Shown piece by piece: positions 6,622-14,289 of a DNA stretch of 22,531 nt. The notes under the pieces are model-generated. The model saw only the letters and a list, made by a program, of their open reading frames with translations, was not told where the DNA came from and searched no databases. Positions within the stretch are counted from its first letter, which is position 1; every line of letters begins with the position of its first letter. The stretch spans positions 1 through 22,531 of the forward strand of contig CAJZGQ010000001.1 in NCBI GenBank assembly GCA_916048115.1, in the 5' to 3' direction. A program made the position numbers and the translations under genes. This DNA comes from an uncultured Streptococcus sp. (lineage in GTDB: Bacteria; Bacillota; Bacilli; Lactobacillales; Streptococcaceae).

Positions 6622-8289
6622 ATGAAAGCTATTCACAGAAGTACACGAGATCACTCGATCCAATTTTTTTCGCGCCTACTCTTTCTCCTCTTAGTCGTCA
6701 ATACCTTGATCAACCTTTTGATTGGTGGGATTAGCCGAAATTTTATTAAACACCAAAATATGCTCCATTTAGAGGACTCGATTCATATCTATGCGGATTC
6801 CTTAAATACAGAGCTTCACTCCGTTGAGCGTTTTATGTACAGTACTATTAGTCACAATGACTATTTGACAGAGCTCAATAGTCCGCTTGATTTCACGGAT
6901 TTCCAAGAAAACCTAAAAAAACTGCGGATCGACTTCACTGAGTTTCAGTACCAGATGGATAGTCCCATTACCTTTTTCATAGAGACAGGAGATATTCCAC
7001 ATTTTTTCAATGCCTCCAGTCTTCAACTGCCCTACCTAGACTATGTGCAATTGAAAGATCATCTTAAAACCTATGACAAAGGCACTGACAAGACCAGTCA
7101 AAAATGGCAACGGATCAGCCTGAACCAGCATGATTACCTCTTAAAATCCCTCCATTACAAGAGTAAGGCCATCTATGCAATCATTTCCACCCAGGATATT
7201 TTAAAACCCTTGCAAAAGCTCAATATCGGGAAAAAAGGACGCTTAGCCATCGATCGCCCTAACCAGATCCATGCGTCAGATTCCCTCATTCAAGCAGATA
7301 GCACTCATACCCACCTGCCTTTTGATCTTTATGTGACGGTCGACTACGGGGATGTTTTCCGTACAAATATCGTTCTAGAAACCCTACTCTCCTTGGTTCC
7401 TTTGATCATCGCTGTTCTCTCCACCGTTCTTATCCTTTATATTCGTCAGCGGATGATCCAGCCGATAAAACGACTCACCCAGCGGCTTTCTCAACTGGAT
7501 GCTGCTTCAACTAAGCTCGACGTGATCGAAGACCAAGGGATCTTAGAGATCGATCAGGCCAATCACAAGCTCAATCAGGTGCTGATCCATATGAAAGACC
7601 TCCAAATTCGAGCCTACCACGCGCAACTCAATCTCAAAAAAGTCGAACTCAATTACCTCAAAAATCAAGTCCGACCCCATTTTTACCTCAACATGCTCTC
7701 CATGATTCACAGCATGCTCCAGACCAAGGACTATAAGGAAATCGAGGAGTTGACCAAGGTGACTTCCAACTACTTGCGTCACCTCTTTCAAGCCAACCAA
7801 GATTTCAATCGCTTAGCGGATGAAATCCAACATATCCGAAATTACCTAGAGATCCAGAAAATCCGCTATGGCGACAGCATCCACTTTGACCTGGACTGGG
7901 ATCCTGGTCTGAAAGATGCGGCCATTCCACCCCTGCTGTTACAAACCTTTGTGGAAAATGCCATCAAACACGGCTTTTCTTTCCAAGATTCCTTCCACAT
8001 CCAGCTTTCCATTCATGAAGAAGCAAACCAACACCTTGCCATTTCCCTCCAGGATAATGGTCCTGGTTTTAGCTCAGCTATTTTACAAGATCTAGCAGAG
8101 AAAAAATCCTTAGTCACAGAAGATGGCCACCACATTGGTCTGACCAATGCACGGGAGCGACTAGATCTCCTCTATCCAGATCACTACACCCTTCAATTTT
8201 CAAATGGATCCCAAGGAGGGGCCCGCATCCAACTGAGCCTTCCTTATGAACCCTACAAAGGAGACACACATGAATATCCTACTCGTTGA
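6622..8289 (+). CDS. YesM-type sensor histidine kinase
   Basis: A 555-residue membrane sensor kinase. Transmembrane helix 1 spans about residues 17-36 and helix 2 about 252-274, enclosing a roughly 215-residue extracellular sensor region. A HAMP-like segment follows (275-295). The phospho-acceptor is His353 in NQVRPHFYLN, the His_kinase (PF06580) signature. The ATPase domain has an N box VENAIKHG at 444-451, DNGPG at 478-482 and GLTN at 506-509. A GTG at 6613 is also in frame, but GAGG lies 8 nt before the ATG at 6622 and would overlap that GTG, so I use the ATG. The response-regulator gene overlaps its 3' end by 20 nt. It probably senses a sugar, directly or via the binding protein, and controls the divergent importer. 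Confidence 0.93.
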   Translation: MKAIHRSTRDHSIQFFSRLLFLLLVVNTLINLLIGGISRNFIKHQNMLHLEDSIHIYADSLNTELHSVERFMYSTISHNDYLTELNSPLDFTDFQENLKKLRIDFTEFQYQMDSPITFFIETGDIPHFFNASSLQLPYLDYVQLKDHLKTYDKGTDKTSQKWQRISLNQHDYLLKSLHYKSKAIYAIISTQDILKPLQKLNIGKKGRLAIDRPNQIHASDSLIQADSTHTHLPFDLYVTVDYGDVFRTNIVLETLLSLVPLIIAVLSTVLILYIRQRMIQPIKRLTQRLSQLDAASTKLDVIEDQGILEIDQANHKLNQVLIHMKDLQIRAYHAQLNLKKVELNYLKNQVRPHFYLNMLSMIHSMLQTKDYKEIEELTKVTSNYLRHLFQANQDFNRLADEIQHIRNYLEIQKIRYGDSIHFDLDWDPGLKDAAIPPLLLQTFVENAIKHGFSFQDSFHIQLSIHEEANQHLAISLQDNGPGFSSAILQDLAEKKSLVTEDGHHIGLTNARERLDLLYPDHYTLQFSNGSQGGARIQLSLPYEPYKGDTHEYPTR

Positions 8290-9814
8290 CGATGATCGTT
8301 TTATCATTAAAGCCCTACAGGAAACCATCCATTGGGAAGCCTTGGGCATTGAGCAGGTATATACCGCCTCCAGTCTGAGCCAAGCCCAAGCCATCATTCA
8401 AAGTCACCCAATCGCCCTCATGATCAGTGATATAGAGATGCCACAAGGCAGTGGGCTAGATCTCCTAGCCTGGGTTCGGTCAGAAAAATATGACATTCAA
8501 ACGATCTTCCTCACCAATTATGCTGATTTCAATTATGCCCAAAAAGCCATTGAACTCCAAAGTTTTGAATACTACCTCAAACCGATTGACCCCGACCGCT
8601 TAGAATTTATCATTCAAAAAGCCCTCAATAAGATCAAGCGCCACAAGAGTGCGACCCAATTAGCCCAGCAAGGGCAAAAAGAAGCTGAGTTTTGGCATGA
8701 CTACTTGCGAAAACCGCGTCCATCTCAAGCAGAACAGCTCCTTCAAGAAGTAACAAAACTAGGCTATAGCCCCAAACCACATGAAGACTACCTCTTAGTC
8801 CTCATCACTCTCCACTTAGTTGAAGAAGACTTTCAGCCCAGTGTCCCTTCTTGGCGCTTGCAGCTCCGCCATTGTATCAAGGAGCTCTCCCTGGATTTCC
8901 CTATCCACTACTGCGCCCTCAGTAAAATCGAAAGCCAGACCGATCGCTACCTCTGCCTCTTCAAAAAGAATCAGACTACAGAGTGTGCAGACTTCTTAAA
9001 AGCTATCCAGCAGAAGATCCAGCAAGACTTAGACCGATCCTCTATCCTTCTCTATTCAGACGCTATTTCCCTTGAGACGCTCTTGATGAAGGCTCTGCAA
9101 CTCTGCCAATACAGTGAAGAACAAGTCTTCCATTGGGACAGTATCCACTCCTATGCTTCTTTGGGTCCAGCACTTCAAAAGCCTGCTCATCGGACATCGC
9201 TCACTTTTACAAATCAACTAGAGACAGAACAGCTTCTCCAAATCATCCATAGCATAGAGACTCAAGATCGCATCCCGCTCTCAACTCTGAGTGAACTCCA
9301 GCTAGACTGGACCCAGCAAATTGGGATTTATCTGGATAAGAACGGCATTCTCGCCCACAAGTTATTTCAAAACAAAACCCATCAATTTCTATTCGAACGG
9401 CGGTTTCATGCCATCGAAGCTTTTGAAGCCTATATCGGGGATTACTGGAGCTCTGCTCGCCATTATGTGATCGATCTAGAACACCAATCTAATCTCATCC
9501 AGCGTATCACCGACTACATCGACCACCATTACAAGGAGGATATCAGTCGCACCAAGCTGGCAGAAATGTTTTTTCTTAGCCCAGATCATCTAGCACGGGT
9601 GTTTAAGCGCGACACCGGCGAAACCCTAGTGAAATACATCACCGATAAACGGATGGCCGCCGCAAAAGAGATGCTATCACAAAGCGATACACCCATTTAC
9701 CAAGTTGCCCTCCAGGTGGGCTATGACAACTACTCCTACTTTACAAAGGCTTTTAAACAGAAGGTCGGCCTCTCCCCAGGAGATTACCGCAAGCAATGCC
9801 ACGAAGCCTTTTAA
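8270..9814 (+). CDS. YesN-type response regulator, AraC family
   Basis: A 514-residue regulator. An N-terminal receiver domain (about 1-120) has the acidic triad DDD at 7-9, the phospho-acceptor Asp54 in MISDIEMP, Thr82 and Lys104 in YLKP. A long central linker of about 290 residues follows, and the last 100 residues form a double helix-turn-helix of the AraC type (DISRTKLAEMFFLSPDHLAR, then VALQVGYDNYSYFTKAFK). I start at the ATG at 8270 because AAGGAG precedes it at a good distance; an in-frame ATG at 8246 lacks this. Its start overlaps the kinase gene by 20 nt, so translation is coupled. Proteins of this type activate adjacent sugar-uptake genes, here most likely the divergent importer operon. 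Confidence 0.93.
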   Translation: MNILLVDDDRFIIKALQETIHWEALGIEQVYTASSLSQAQAIIQSHPIALMISDIEMPQGSGLDLLAWVRSEKYDIQTIFLTNYADFNYAQKAIELQSFEYYLKPIDPDRLEFIIQKALNKIKRHKSATQLAQQGQKEAEFWHDYLRKPRPSQAEQLLQEVTKLGYSPKPHEDYLLVLITLHLVEEDFQPSVPSWRLQLRHCIKELSLDFPIHYCALSKIESQTDRYLCLFKKNQTTECADFLKAIQQKIQQDLDRSSILLYSDAISLETLLMKALQLCQYSEEQVFHWDSIHSYASLGPALQKPAHRTSLTFTNQLETEQLLQIIHSIETQDRIPLSTLSELQLDWTQQIGIYLDKNGILAHKLFQNKTHQFLFERRFHAIEAFEAYIGDYWSSARHYVIDLEHQSNLIQRITDYIDHHYKEDISRTKLAEMFFLSPDHLARVFKRDTGETLVKYITDKRMAAAKEMLSQSDTPIYQVALQVGYDNYSYFTKAFKQKVGLSPGDYRKQCHEAF

Positions 9815-9822
9815 ACAAGAAA

Positions 9823-9858
9823 AAAACCTTTGAAAAAGGATTCCTTTTCAAAGGTTTT
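9823..9858. terminator. Bidirectional terminator
   Basis: A 14-bp stem, AAAACCTTTGAAAA with TTTTCAAAGGTTTT, has an 8-nt loop. T-rich tracts follow on both strands, with seven T on the minus strand. It serves the convergent regulator gene and the small membrane-protein gene, whose stop codon overlaps its base. Confidence 0.88.
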
Positions 9859-10054
9859 ATTTTCTTTTCTTTCTGATTTCTTTTTCAATGGCACTAGCAA
9901 TTTTCTCCACCATATAGGCCGTTTGAAGATTGCGCAGGATCAAGAGGGCCCAAAAGAATGCAAAGAGCATCTGACCCGCCATAGTCGCTTCATTGAAAAA
10001 ATAAGTCTCCATAGCAGTAAAGACTGCTATCACTGCAAATTGTTTTGTATTCAT
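9857..10054 (-). CDS. Small two-helix membrane protein, unknown function
   Basis: A 65-residue protein. One hydrophobic segment covers about residues 6-20, a second about 29-48, and the C terminus is strongly basic (EKEIRKKRK), which predicts a hairpin with both ends inside the cell. I do not recognise a named family. It lies 38 nt after dnaX on the same strand and ends at the shared bidirectional terminator, so it is probably the last gene of the fRMsr-dnaX operon. Its ribosome site is weak, and a stem-loop just upstream (10062-10082) may modulate its translation. The reverse-strand 80-codon frame over the same bases lacks these protein-like features. Confidence 0.65.
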   Translation of the reverse strand: MNTKQFAVIAVFTAMETYFFNEATMAGQMLFAFFWALLILRNLQTAYMVEKIASAIEKEIRKKRK

Positions 10055-10061
10055 ATCATTA

Positions 10062-10082
10062 TTTTACCATGATTCGGTAAAA
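10062..10082 (-). promoter_or_regulatory. Stem-loop between dnaX and the small membrane-protein gene
   Basis: TTTTACC pairs with GGTAAAA over a 7-nt loop. On the minus strand no T-run follows, so it is not a strong terminator. It ends 7 nt before the small gene's ATG, a place where it could affect ribosome access. Confidence 0.45.
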
Positions 10083-10092
10083 AATTCATGTA

Positions 10093-11769
10093 TTAATCGT
10101 CCTGAAGAGTAATTTTATCAGATAGGAAGGTAAATTCCTCAGGAATGACGCTTTCCTCTTCTTCCACCACTTCGGCTTTTTGACCACGCTTCTTAGCAGA
10201 AAACTCCGCCCGAATTTGGGTCCACTCCTCTAGAGAAACCGCTAGAATCTCTGGAGAAAAGCCAGCAGCATTGCTGAGGATATTGCCAAACATGGTATTG
10301 AGGTTTTCCCGCTTCATGGTCTGTTCGGCATTGAAGGGCGACTCAAAAGCTAAAATCGCGTGATTTTCATTGGCAGCAACCGGTTGAGATCCGATCAAGA
10401 GAGCCTTATCTGCACCTGCCAAGCTCTCGATAATTTCCCCCCATGCATTCTGAAGACGGATCAAGTTGGTTCGTGCCAACTCTGGATTTTCGACCGCCTC
10501 TTGCAAAATAGCGTTGACCTTATTACGATCTGCTCGGTAGCCTTTACTAGATTTGGTTGGACGAGCTACTGGAGGTTTTGAGGCAGGAAGGCTAGCACCG
10601 GCCTGGACCAATTGTTGCTTGAGTTGAGCGACTTCCTTCTTCAAGTCTTCCAGCTGAGCTAGCACATTGGAAGGAAGTTCAACTACTGCTGCGTTGGAAG
10701 CTTGAGATGTGCTTTCAGCCAATTTAATGGTCATCATTTCAGTATAAATGCGCGGTTGCAAGCTGTTTTTGATATCGGCTAGACTAGTCGTCGCCTGATC
10801 AATCAGAGCAAAGAGACGAGCTTGATCGGCTGCAAGGTTGGCCGCGAATAAATCACTAGCATGGGTATTTTCTCCACCTGTCTGAACAATCAAGAGATCT
10901 CTCAGGTATTGAAGTAAGTCCGCGACAAAACGAGCCATATTCTTGCCATTATCAAAGATAATCGCAAGTTGGTCCAGCGCAGCCGTCGCATCATGGTCCA
11001 GGATGGCAGCCACGTACTGATCAAGAGCGGCTAGACTGATGGAGCCGGTGATCTCTTCAGCAATCGTGGTCGTCAACTCACTACCCGCAGTCAGACTTAG
11101 GGCTTGGTCCAAAATGGACAAAGCATCCCGCATCCCACCTTCAGCGCGCCGGGCGATGATCTGGACAGCATCTGCTTCATAGGCAATCCCTTCAGTAGCT
11201 AGGATATTTTCCAAATGTTGGACAATATCTGGCAGTTTGATGGATTTGAATTCAAAGCGTTGGACCCGTGACAAAATAGTTGCAGGAATTTTGTGCAACT
11301 CTGTCGTTGCGAGGATAAAAACCACATTTTCTGTCGGCTCCTCCAGCGTCTTCAACAAGGCATTAAAGGCCCCTGTCGAAAGCATGTGGACCTCATCGAT
11401 AATGTAGACTTTGTGCTTGGCTAGACTTGGAGCATAGGTCGACTTGTCGCGAATATCGCGAATTTCATCGACCCCATTGTTAGAGGCTGCATCGATCTCG
11501 ATAACATCTTCTAGACTCCCATTGGTAATGGATTCACAGATATAGCAGTCGTTACACGGCTCCCCATTGACTTGATTGGGACAGTTCATGGCCTTAGCAA
11601 AGATCTTGGCCACACTCGTTTTCCCAGTTCCACGAGGTCCAGAAAAGAGATAGGCATGGCTGATCTTGTCCTGCTCCACTGCCTGCCTCAAAGTCCGTGC
11701 CACCACTTGCTGGCCGACCAATTGACCAAAGGTCTGGCTACGGTATTTCCGATATAAAGCTTGATACAT
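10093..11769 (-). CDS. dnaX: DNA polymerase III gamma/tau subunit
   Basis: Clamp-loader ATPase subunit of the replicative polymerase, 558 residues. The N-terminal AAA+ domain has the Walker A GPRGTGKT at 44-51, a zinc-binding set Cys63, Cys72, Cys75 and Cys78, the Walker B-like DEVH at 125-128 and the sensor-1/arginine-finger region near ILSRVQRFEF at 165-174. After the collar domain, the C-terminal third is charged and low in complexity, as in tau. The family usually has SRC at the arginine finger; here it is SRV. I see no E. coli-like A-rich frameshift site, so only the full-length form is expected. The ATG overlaps the preceding gene's TAA by one base (TAATG), indicating translational coupling to the methionine sulfoxide reductase. 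Confidence 0.97.
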   Translation of the reverse strand: MYQALYRKYRSQTFGQLVGQQVVARTLRQAVEQDKISHAYLFSGPRGTGKTSVAKIFAKAMNCPNQVNGEPCNDCYICESITNGSLEDVIEIDAASNNGVDEIRDIRDKSTYAPSLAKHKVYIIDEVHMLSTGAFNALLKTLEEPTENVVFILATTELHKIPATILSRVQRFEFKSIKLPDIVQHLENILATEGIAYEADAVQIIARRAEGGMRDALSILDQALSLTAGSELTTTIAEEITGSISLAALDQYVAAILDHDATAALDQLAIIFDNGKNMARFVADLLQYLRDLLIVQTGGENTHASDLFAANLAADQARLFALIDQATTSLADIKNSLQPRIYTEMMTIKLAESTSQASNAAVVELPSNVLAQLEDLKKEVAQLKQQLVQAGASLPASKPPVARPTKSSKGYRADRNKVNAILQEAVENPELARTNLIRLQNAWGEIIESLAGADKALLIGSQPVAANENHAILAFESPFNAEQTMKRENLNTMFGNILSNAAGFSPEILAVSLEEWTQIRAEFSAKKRGQKAEVVEEEESVIPEEFTFLSDKITLQDD

Positions 11770-12266
11770 TAGTTCTTTACTCCAAACATCTTAAAGTCCC
11801 AGTTTGTCTTTTCGATCAAGAGAGCGACAAACTCTTCTAAATAATCTTGATCCAACTGATCGTAGTCAGAGACGCATTCTGAGTCCAGGTCTAAAACCCC
11901 CAGGAGCTGGCCGTCCTTGACCATAGGCACCACAATTTCACTCATAGCCCGGCTATCACAGGAAATATAGTTGGCATGTTGACGGACATCATCGACAATC
12001 ATGGTTTCTTGCTTCTGGGCCGCTTCTCCACAGACACCCTTTCCAAGTGCGATGTGGACACAAGAGACGCCACCCTGAAAGGGTCCCAAGATCAATTCTG
12101 ACTGGTCATACAAATAAAAACCCGCAAAGACAGAACGAGGCAGGGCTTGATTTAAGAGAGCACTGGCGTTAGACAAATTGGCCAAGGCATTGCTTTCTCC
12201 TGTTAAGAGAGCGTCTAATTGAGCCAGCAAGAGCTGGTATTGTGATTCTTTTTCCGAATGTTTCAT
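11769..12266 (-). CDS. Free methionine-(R)-sulfoxide reductase (GAF domain)
   Basis: A cytoplasmic single GAF-domain enzyme that reduces free L-methionine-R-sulfoxide, with thioredoxin as the usual donor. With the start used here the protein has 165 residues, and its cysteines 69, 79 and 103 ([22 protein letters not shown]) are spaced 10 and 24 apart, the spacing of the three conserved cysteines of E. coli fRMsr. The C-terminal [10 protein letters not shown] and WDF segments are also typical. An in-frame ATG at 12273-12275 overlaps the -10 hexamer and cannot be in the transcript from that promoter, so I use the ATG at 12264-12266, seven bases after the hexamer. It has no usable ribosome site, so the mRNA may be leaderless. 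It is followed by dnaX with a one-base overlap. Confidence 0.9.
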   Translation of the reverse strand: MKHSEKESQYQLLLAQLDALLTGESNALANLSNASALLNQALPRSVFAGFYLYDQSELILGPFQGGVSCVHIALGKGVCGEAAQKQETMIVDDVRQHANYISCDSRAMSEIVVPMVKDGQLLGVLDLDSECVSDYDQLDQDYLEEFVALLIEKTNWDFKMFGVKN

Positions 12267-12273
12267 ACCTTTC

Positions 12274-12282
12274 ATTATACCA
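12274..12282 (-). promoter_or_regulatory. Extended -10 promoter of the fRMsr-dnaX operon
   Basis: On the minus strand TGGTATAAT is a perfect extended -10, with the hexamer at 12274-12279. Its distance to the chosen ATG is 7 nt, so transcription should begin at or next to the start codon. A -35 match is weak. Confidence 0.7.
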
Positions 12283-12323
12283 AATCTTTGCCCAAAAATT
12301 AAGCTTCAAACAACGAAATAAAA

Positions 12324-12498
12324 GAGAGTGGGACAGAAATCGGTAATTCGTTAGAATTCGATTTCGTCGTCCCACCTCCGCACAGTTGAGTAGGGCTGTA
12401 AAAGCTGATGAAATCAGCGTAGTAGAGCCCACTCAACCACTGCGTCTTACTCGACAATCCAAAGATAATGGAGAGGCTAGGACTTTTGTCCCAGCCTC
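12324..12498. repeat. Structured intergenic repeat, family 2, full copy
   Basis: A 175-bp element bounded by GAGAGTGGGAC and GTCCCAGCCTC, imperfect inverted ends. Inside are a long hairpin (GTGGGAC..GTCCCAC enclosing GAAATCG..CGATTTC, about 12328-12374), a second (GTTGAGTAGGGCT with AGCCCACTCAAC at 12385-12437, enclosing GCTGAT..ATCAGC), and a terminal hairpin GAGGCT..AGCCTC. The last is fully paired on the minus strand only, through a G-U wobble. Its last 79 bp recur at 19635-19713. No coding potential is seen. It sits between the YoaK-family gene and the fRMsr promoter and may act as an insulator or terminator. Confidence 0.8.
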
Positions 12499-12511
12499 TG
12501 GAATATAGATA

Positions 12512-12547
12512 AAGTTATCTTAAAACTTTTCTCACGGCGGAAAGTTT
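12512..12547. repeat. Decayed remnant of family 1 structured repeat, copy C
   Basis: The right end TTTTCTCACGGCGGAAAG matches copy B (17772-17909) base for base, and the flank GTTTCA matches copy A. The preceding TTATCTTAAAACTT resembles the middle hairpin. The left half and the third hairpin are missing. It directly follows the family 2 element. The remaining bases to 12634 are AT-rich, with no feature I can support. Confidence 0.6.
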
Positions 12548-12634
12548 CAATATATTCTTGATTCATTTTAAAAATGAAATCTCAGTTTTATTTCTTTGCA
12601 AAATCATTTAACTTATTTTTTAAAATCATTTTAT

Positions 12635-13315
12635 CTATTCATGTCGCCGATTGAAGCGAAAGACTTCAAAATATTGAATGGCCCGGTAGATTAAAAAGAT
12701 GGTCAAGATGATGGCCACCAGCCAAATCGTCTTTAGTCCATAAAACTGGATCAAGTAGGTCGAAAAGATGGCCCCACAGACGAAACTCCCGATCAGGCAG
12801 GTCATAAAGATGGCTTCCCAGAGGAATTTCATCTCCCTGTCTCTAACAAAATTTCCATAAGCTACCATGGTTTTCTTGAGATTTCCGGTCATAAAAGAGT
12901 GGTTGTAGGCATAGCCATCTACTTCTCCAAATGAGGTCGCTACGATTCCCAAACTCAGGCTAAAAAAAGGCACGATGAAGACATTTTTTACCGATGCTGG
13001 TAAAAATCCCGTCACCAAGGTCGTGAGGATAAAGGGCACCAGGGTACTCAAGCGCCAGACTGAATTGTCAATCAAGCGACGTAAAACCGTCATCAAAAAG
13101 ATTCCCAGCATAAAGGCCAACATCGTGGCTAACTTCACTTCTACATCTGAGATCTGCTGGCCGATCAAACCAACCGAAAGAAAGACCACATTTCCCGTCT
13201 GGCCTGCCGCCAAGGTCCCACCCCGACAAATAAAGGTATAAGCATCTGAAAAACCAGCACACATGGTCAATAAACAAGCGAACGCCTTGGTCCGCGAATG
13301 AAACTCCCTTTTCAT
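12635..13315 (-). CDS. YoaK-family (DUF1275) membrane protein
   Basis: A 226-residue polytopic membrane protein with about six hydrophobic helices. The N-terminal stretch with GFSDAYTFICRGG and AAGQTGNVV is the diagnostic motif of the YoaK/DUF1275 family; MTGNLKK in the middle is a second conserved element. The family's function is not established, though transport has been suggested. The start at 13313-13315 places GGGG about 7 nt away; the ATG two codons earlier sits almost on that box. It lies downstream of uridine kinase on the same strand, separated by a 179-bp inverted-repeat element, so it may be only partly cotranscribed. No clear terminator follows before the family 1 and family 2 repeats. 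Confidence 0.88.
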   Translation of the reverse strand: MKREFHSRTKAFACLLTMCAGFSDAYTFICRGGTLAAGQTGNVVFLSVGLIGQQISDVEVKLATMLAFMLGIFLMTVLRRLIDNSVWRLSTLVPFILTTLVTGFLPASVKNVFIVPFFSLSLGIVATSFGEVDGYAYNHSFMTGNLKKTMVAYGNFVRDREMKFLWEAIFMTCLIGSFVCGAIFSTYLIQFYGLKTIWLVAIILTIFLIYRAIQYFEVFRFNRRHE

Positions 13316-13327
13316 TTCCATTCCCCT

Positions 13328-13506
13328 TAGGAAAAAGAGGGAGTGGTATCAAATGTTTAAATAAACATTTCTAGTACCACCCCCACAAAGTCGATTGAGA
13401 ACTCTTCTTAATCTTTTAGCGAATGAAGAGTCTCACCAACTACTGAGACATTCCGTAATTCCAACTATTGTTATAGGATTGGAGATCGATTGCCCTCTTT
13501 CCCCTA
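13328..13506. repeat. Inverted-repeat element, diverged relative of family 2
   Basis: A 179-bp element whose ends, TAGGAAAAAGAGGG and CCCTCTTTCCCCTA, are complementary at 12 of 14 positions. The first inner hairpin is GTGGTA..TACCAC enclosing AAATGTTTA..TAAACATTT (about 13342-13380). The second is GAGAACTCTTC paired with GAAGAGTCTC. Size, order of hairpins and patches such as CAACTACTGAGAC against CAACCACTGCGTC in the 12324-12498 element suggest a common origin. It begins 3 nt after the udk stop. No open frame of note is present. Confidence 0.6.
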
Positions 13507-13509
13507 TTT

Positions 13510-14148
13510 TTATTTTCCCTCACGCGCTTCGTTGAGGATTTTCTCAATCTTGGTTGTAATCAAATCAATCGCTACCGTGTTGGTAACTCCTTCAGGAATG
13601 ATCACGTCCGCATAGCGCTTGGTTGGCTCAATGAACTGATGGTACATGGGTTTCACCACTCCAAGGTACTGCTCAATGACACTATCGAGACTCCGTCCAC
13701 GCTCCTCCATATCGCGCTTGATCCGGCGAATGATCCGGACATCATCATCCGTATCCACAAAGATCTTGATATCCATCAAGTCTCGAAGGCGCTTGTCTTC
13801 AAGGACTAAGATCCCTTCCACAATAAAGACATCTTGAGGTTCCTGACGATAGGTCTTGCTACTGCGCGTATGCTCTGCATAGTCATAAGTTGGAATATCC
13901 ACCGGACGACCTGCCAAGAGTTCATTGATCTGCGCAATCATCAAGTCCGTATCAAAGGCAAAAGGATGGTCATAGTTGGTCTTGATCCGCTCCTCAAAGG
14001 TTAAATGACTCTGGTCCTTGTAATAAGAATCATGCTCAATCATAGCAATCTTTTCATTCGGAAAATTAGCCAAAATGGCACGAGACACACTGGTCTTTCC
14101 ACCACCAGAACCACCAGTAACACCAATAATAATAGGTCTATTTTGCAT
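13510..14148 (-). CDS. udk: Uridine kinase
   Basis: Cytoplasmic pyrimidine-salvage enzyme that phosphorylates uridine and cytidine to UMP and CMP with ATP or GTP. It has 212 residues, the usual bacterial length. The P-loop GGSGGGKTS is at residues 12-20, followed by the nucleoside-binding [11 protein letters not shown] segment, the YDHPFAFD stretch and the lid region [12 protein letters not shown]. The ATG at 14146-14148 has GGAG 6 nt upstream. Upstream is a terminator for the neighbouring gene, so udk has its own promoter within 14149-14267, where I see no strong consensus. Downstream lies the inverted-repeat element and then the YoaK-family gene. Confidence 0.96.
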   Translation of the reverse strand: MQNRPIIIGVTGGSGGGKTSVSRAILANFPNEKIAMIEHDSYYKDQSHLTFEERIKTNYDHPFAFDTDLMIAQINELLAGRPVDIPTYDYAEHTRSSKTYRQEPQDVFIVEGILVLEDKRLRDLMDIKIFVDTDDDVRIIRRIKRDMEERGRSLDSVIEQYLGVVKPMYHQFIEPTKRYADVIIPEGVTNTVAIDLITTKIEKILNEAREGK

Positions 14149-14267
14149 TTTCTACTCCATTACCTCTAATCGCTTGAAAAGGTCCTAACCTCTCCATTAC
14201 ATCTTATCCATTTTACCATATTTTTGCCTAGACTTGAATCATTTTTTCTGATGAAATTTAGAGTAGA

Positions 14268-14287
14268 AAAGGACCTTGCGGTCCTTT
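14268..14287 (-). terminator. Rho-independent terminator of the 14290-15381 gene
   Basis: AAAGGACC pairs with GGTCCTTT over a 4-nt loop, followed on the minus strand by a T-rich tract. It closely resembles the terminator of the upstream paralogue at 15471-15488. Confidence 0.85.
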
Positions 14288-14289
14288 CA

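Noticed and set aside
9830..10072. Plus-strand frame of 80 codons after the regulator gene
   Set aside because: It starts inside the terminator hairpin, and the opposite strand codes for a coherent two-helix membrane protein.
10093..11769. Programmed frameshift in dnaX to make a short gamma form
   Set aside because: I saw no A AAA AAG-type slippery sequence with a following hairpin near the end of the AAA+ and collar region.
13328..13506. Insertion sequence or MITE with proven transposition
   Set aside because: Inverted ends are present, but I could not see clear target-site duplications or any transposase gene, so it is listed only as a repeat.
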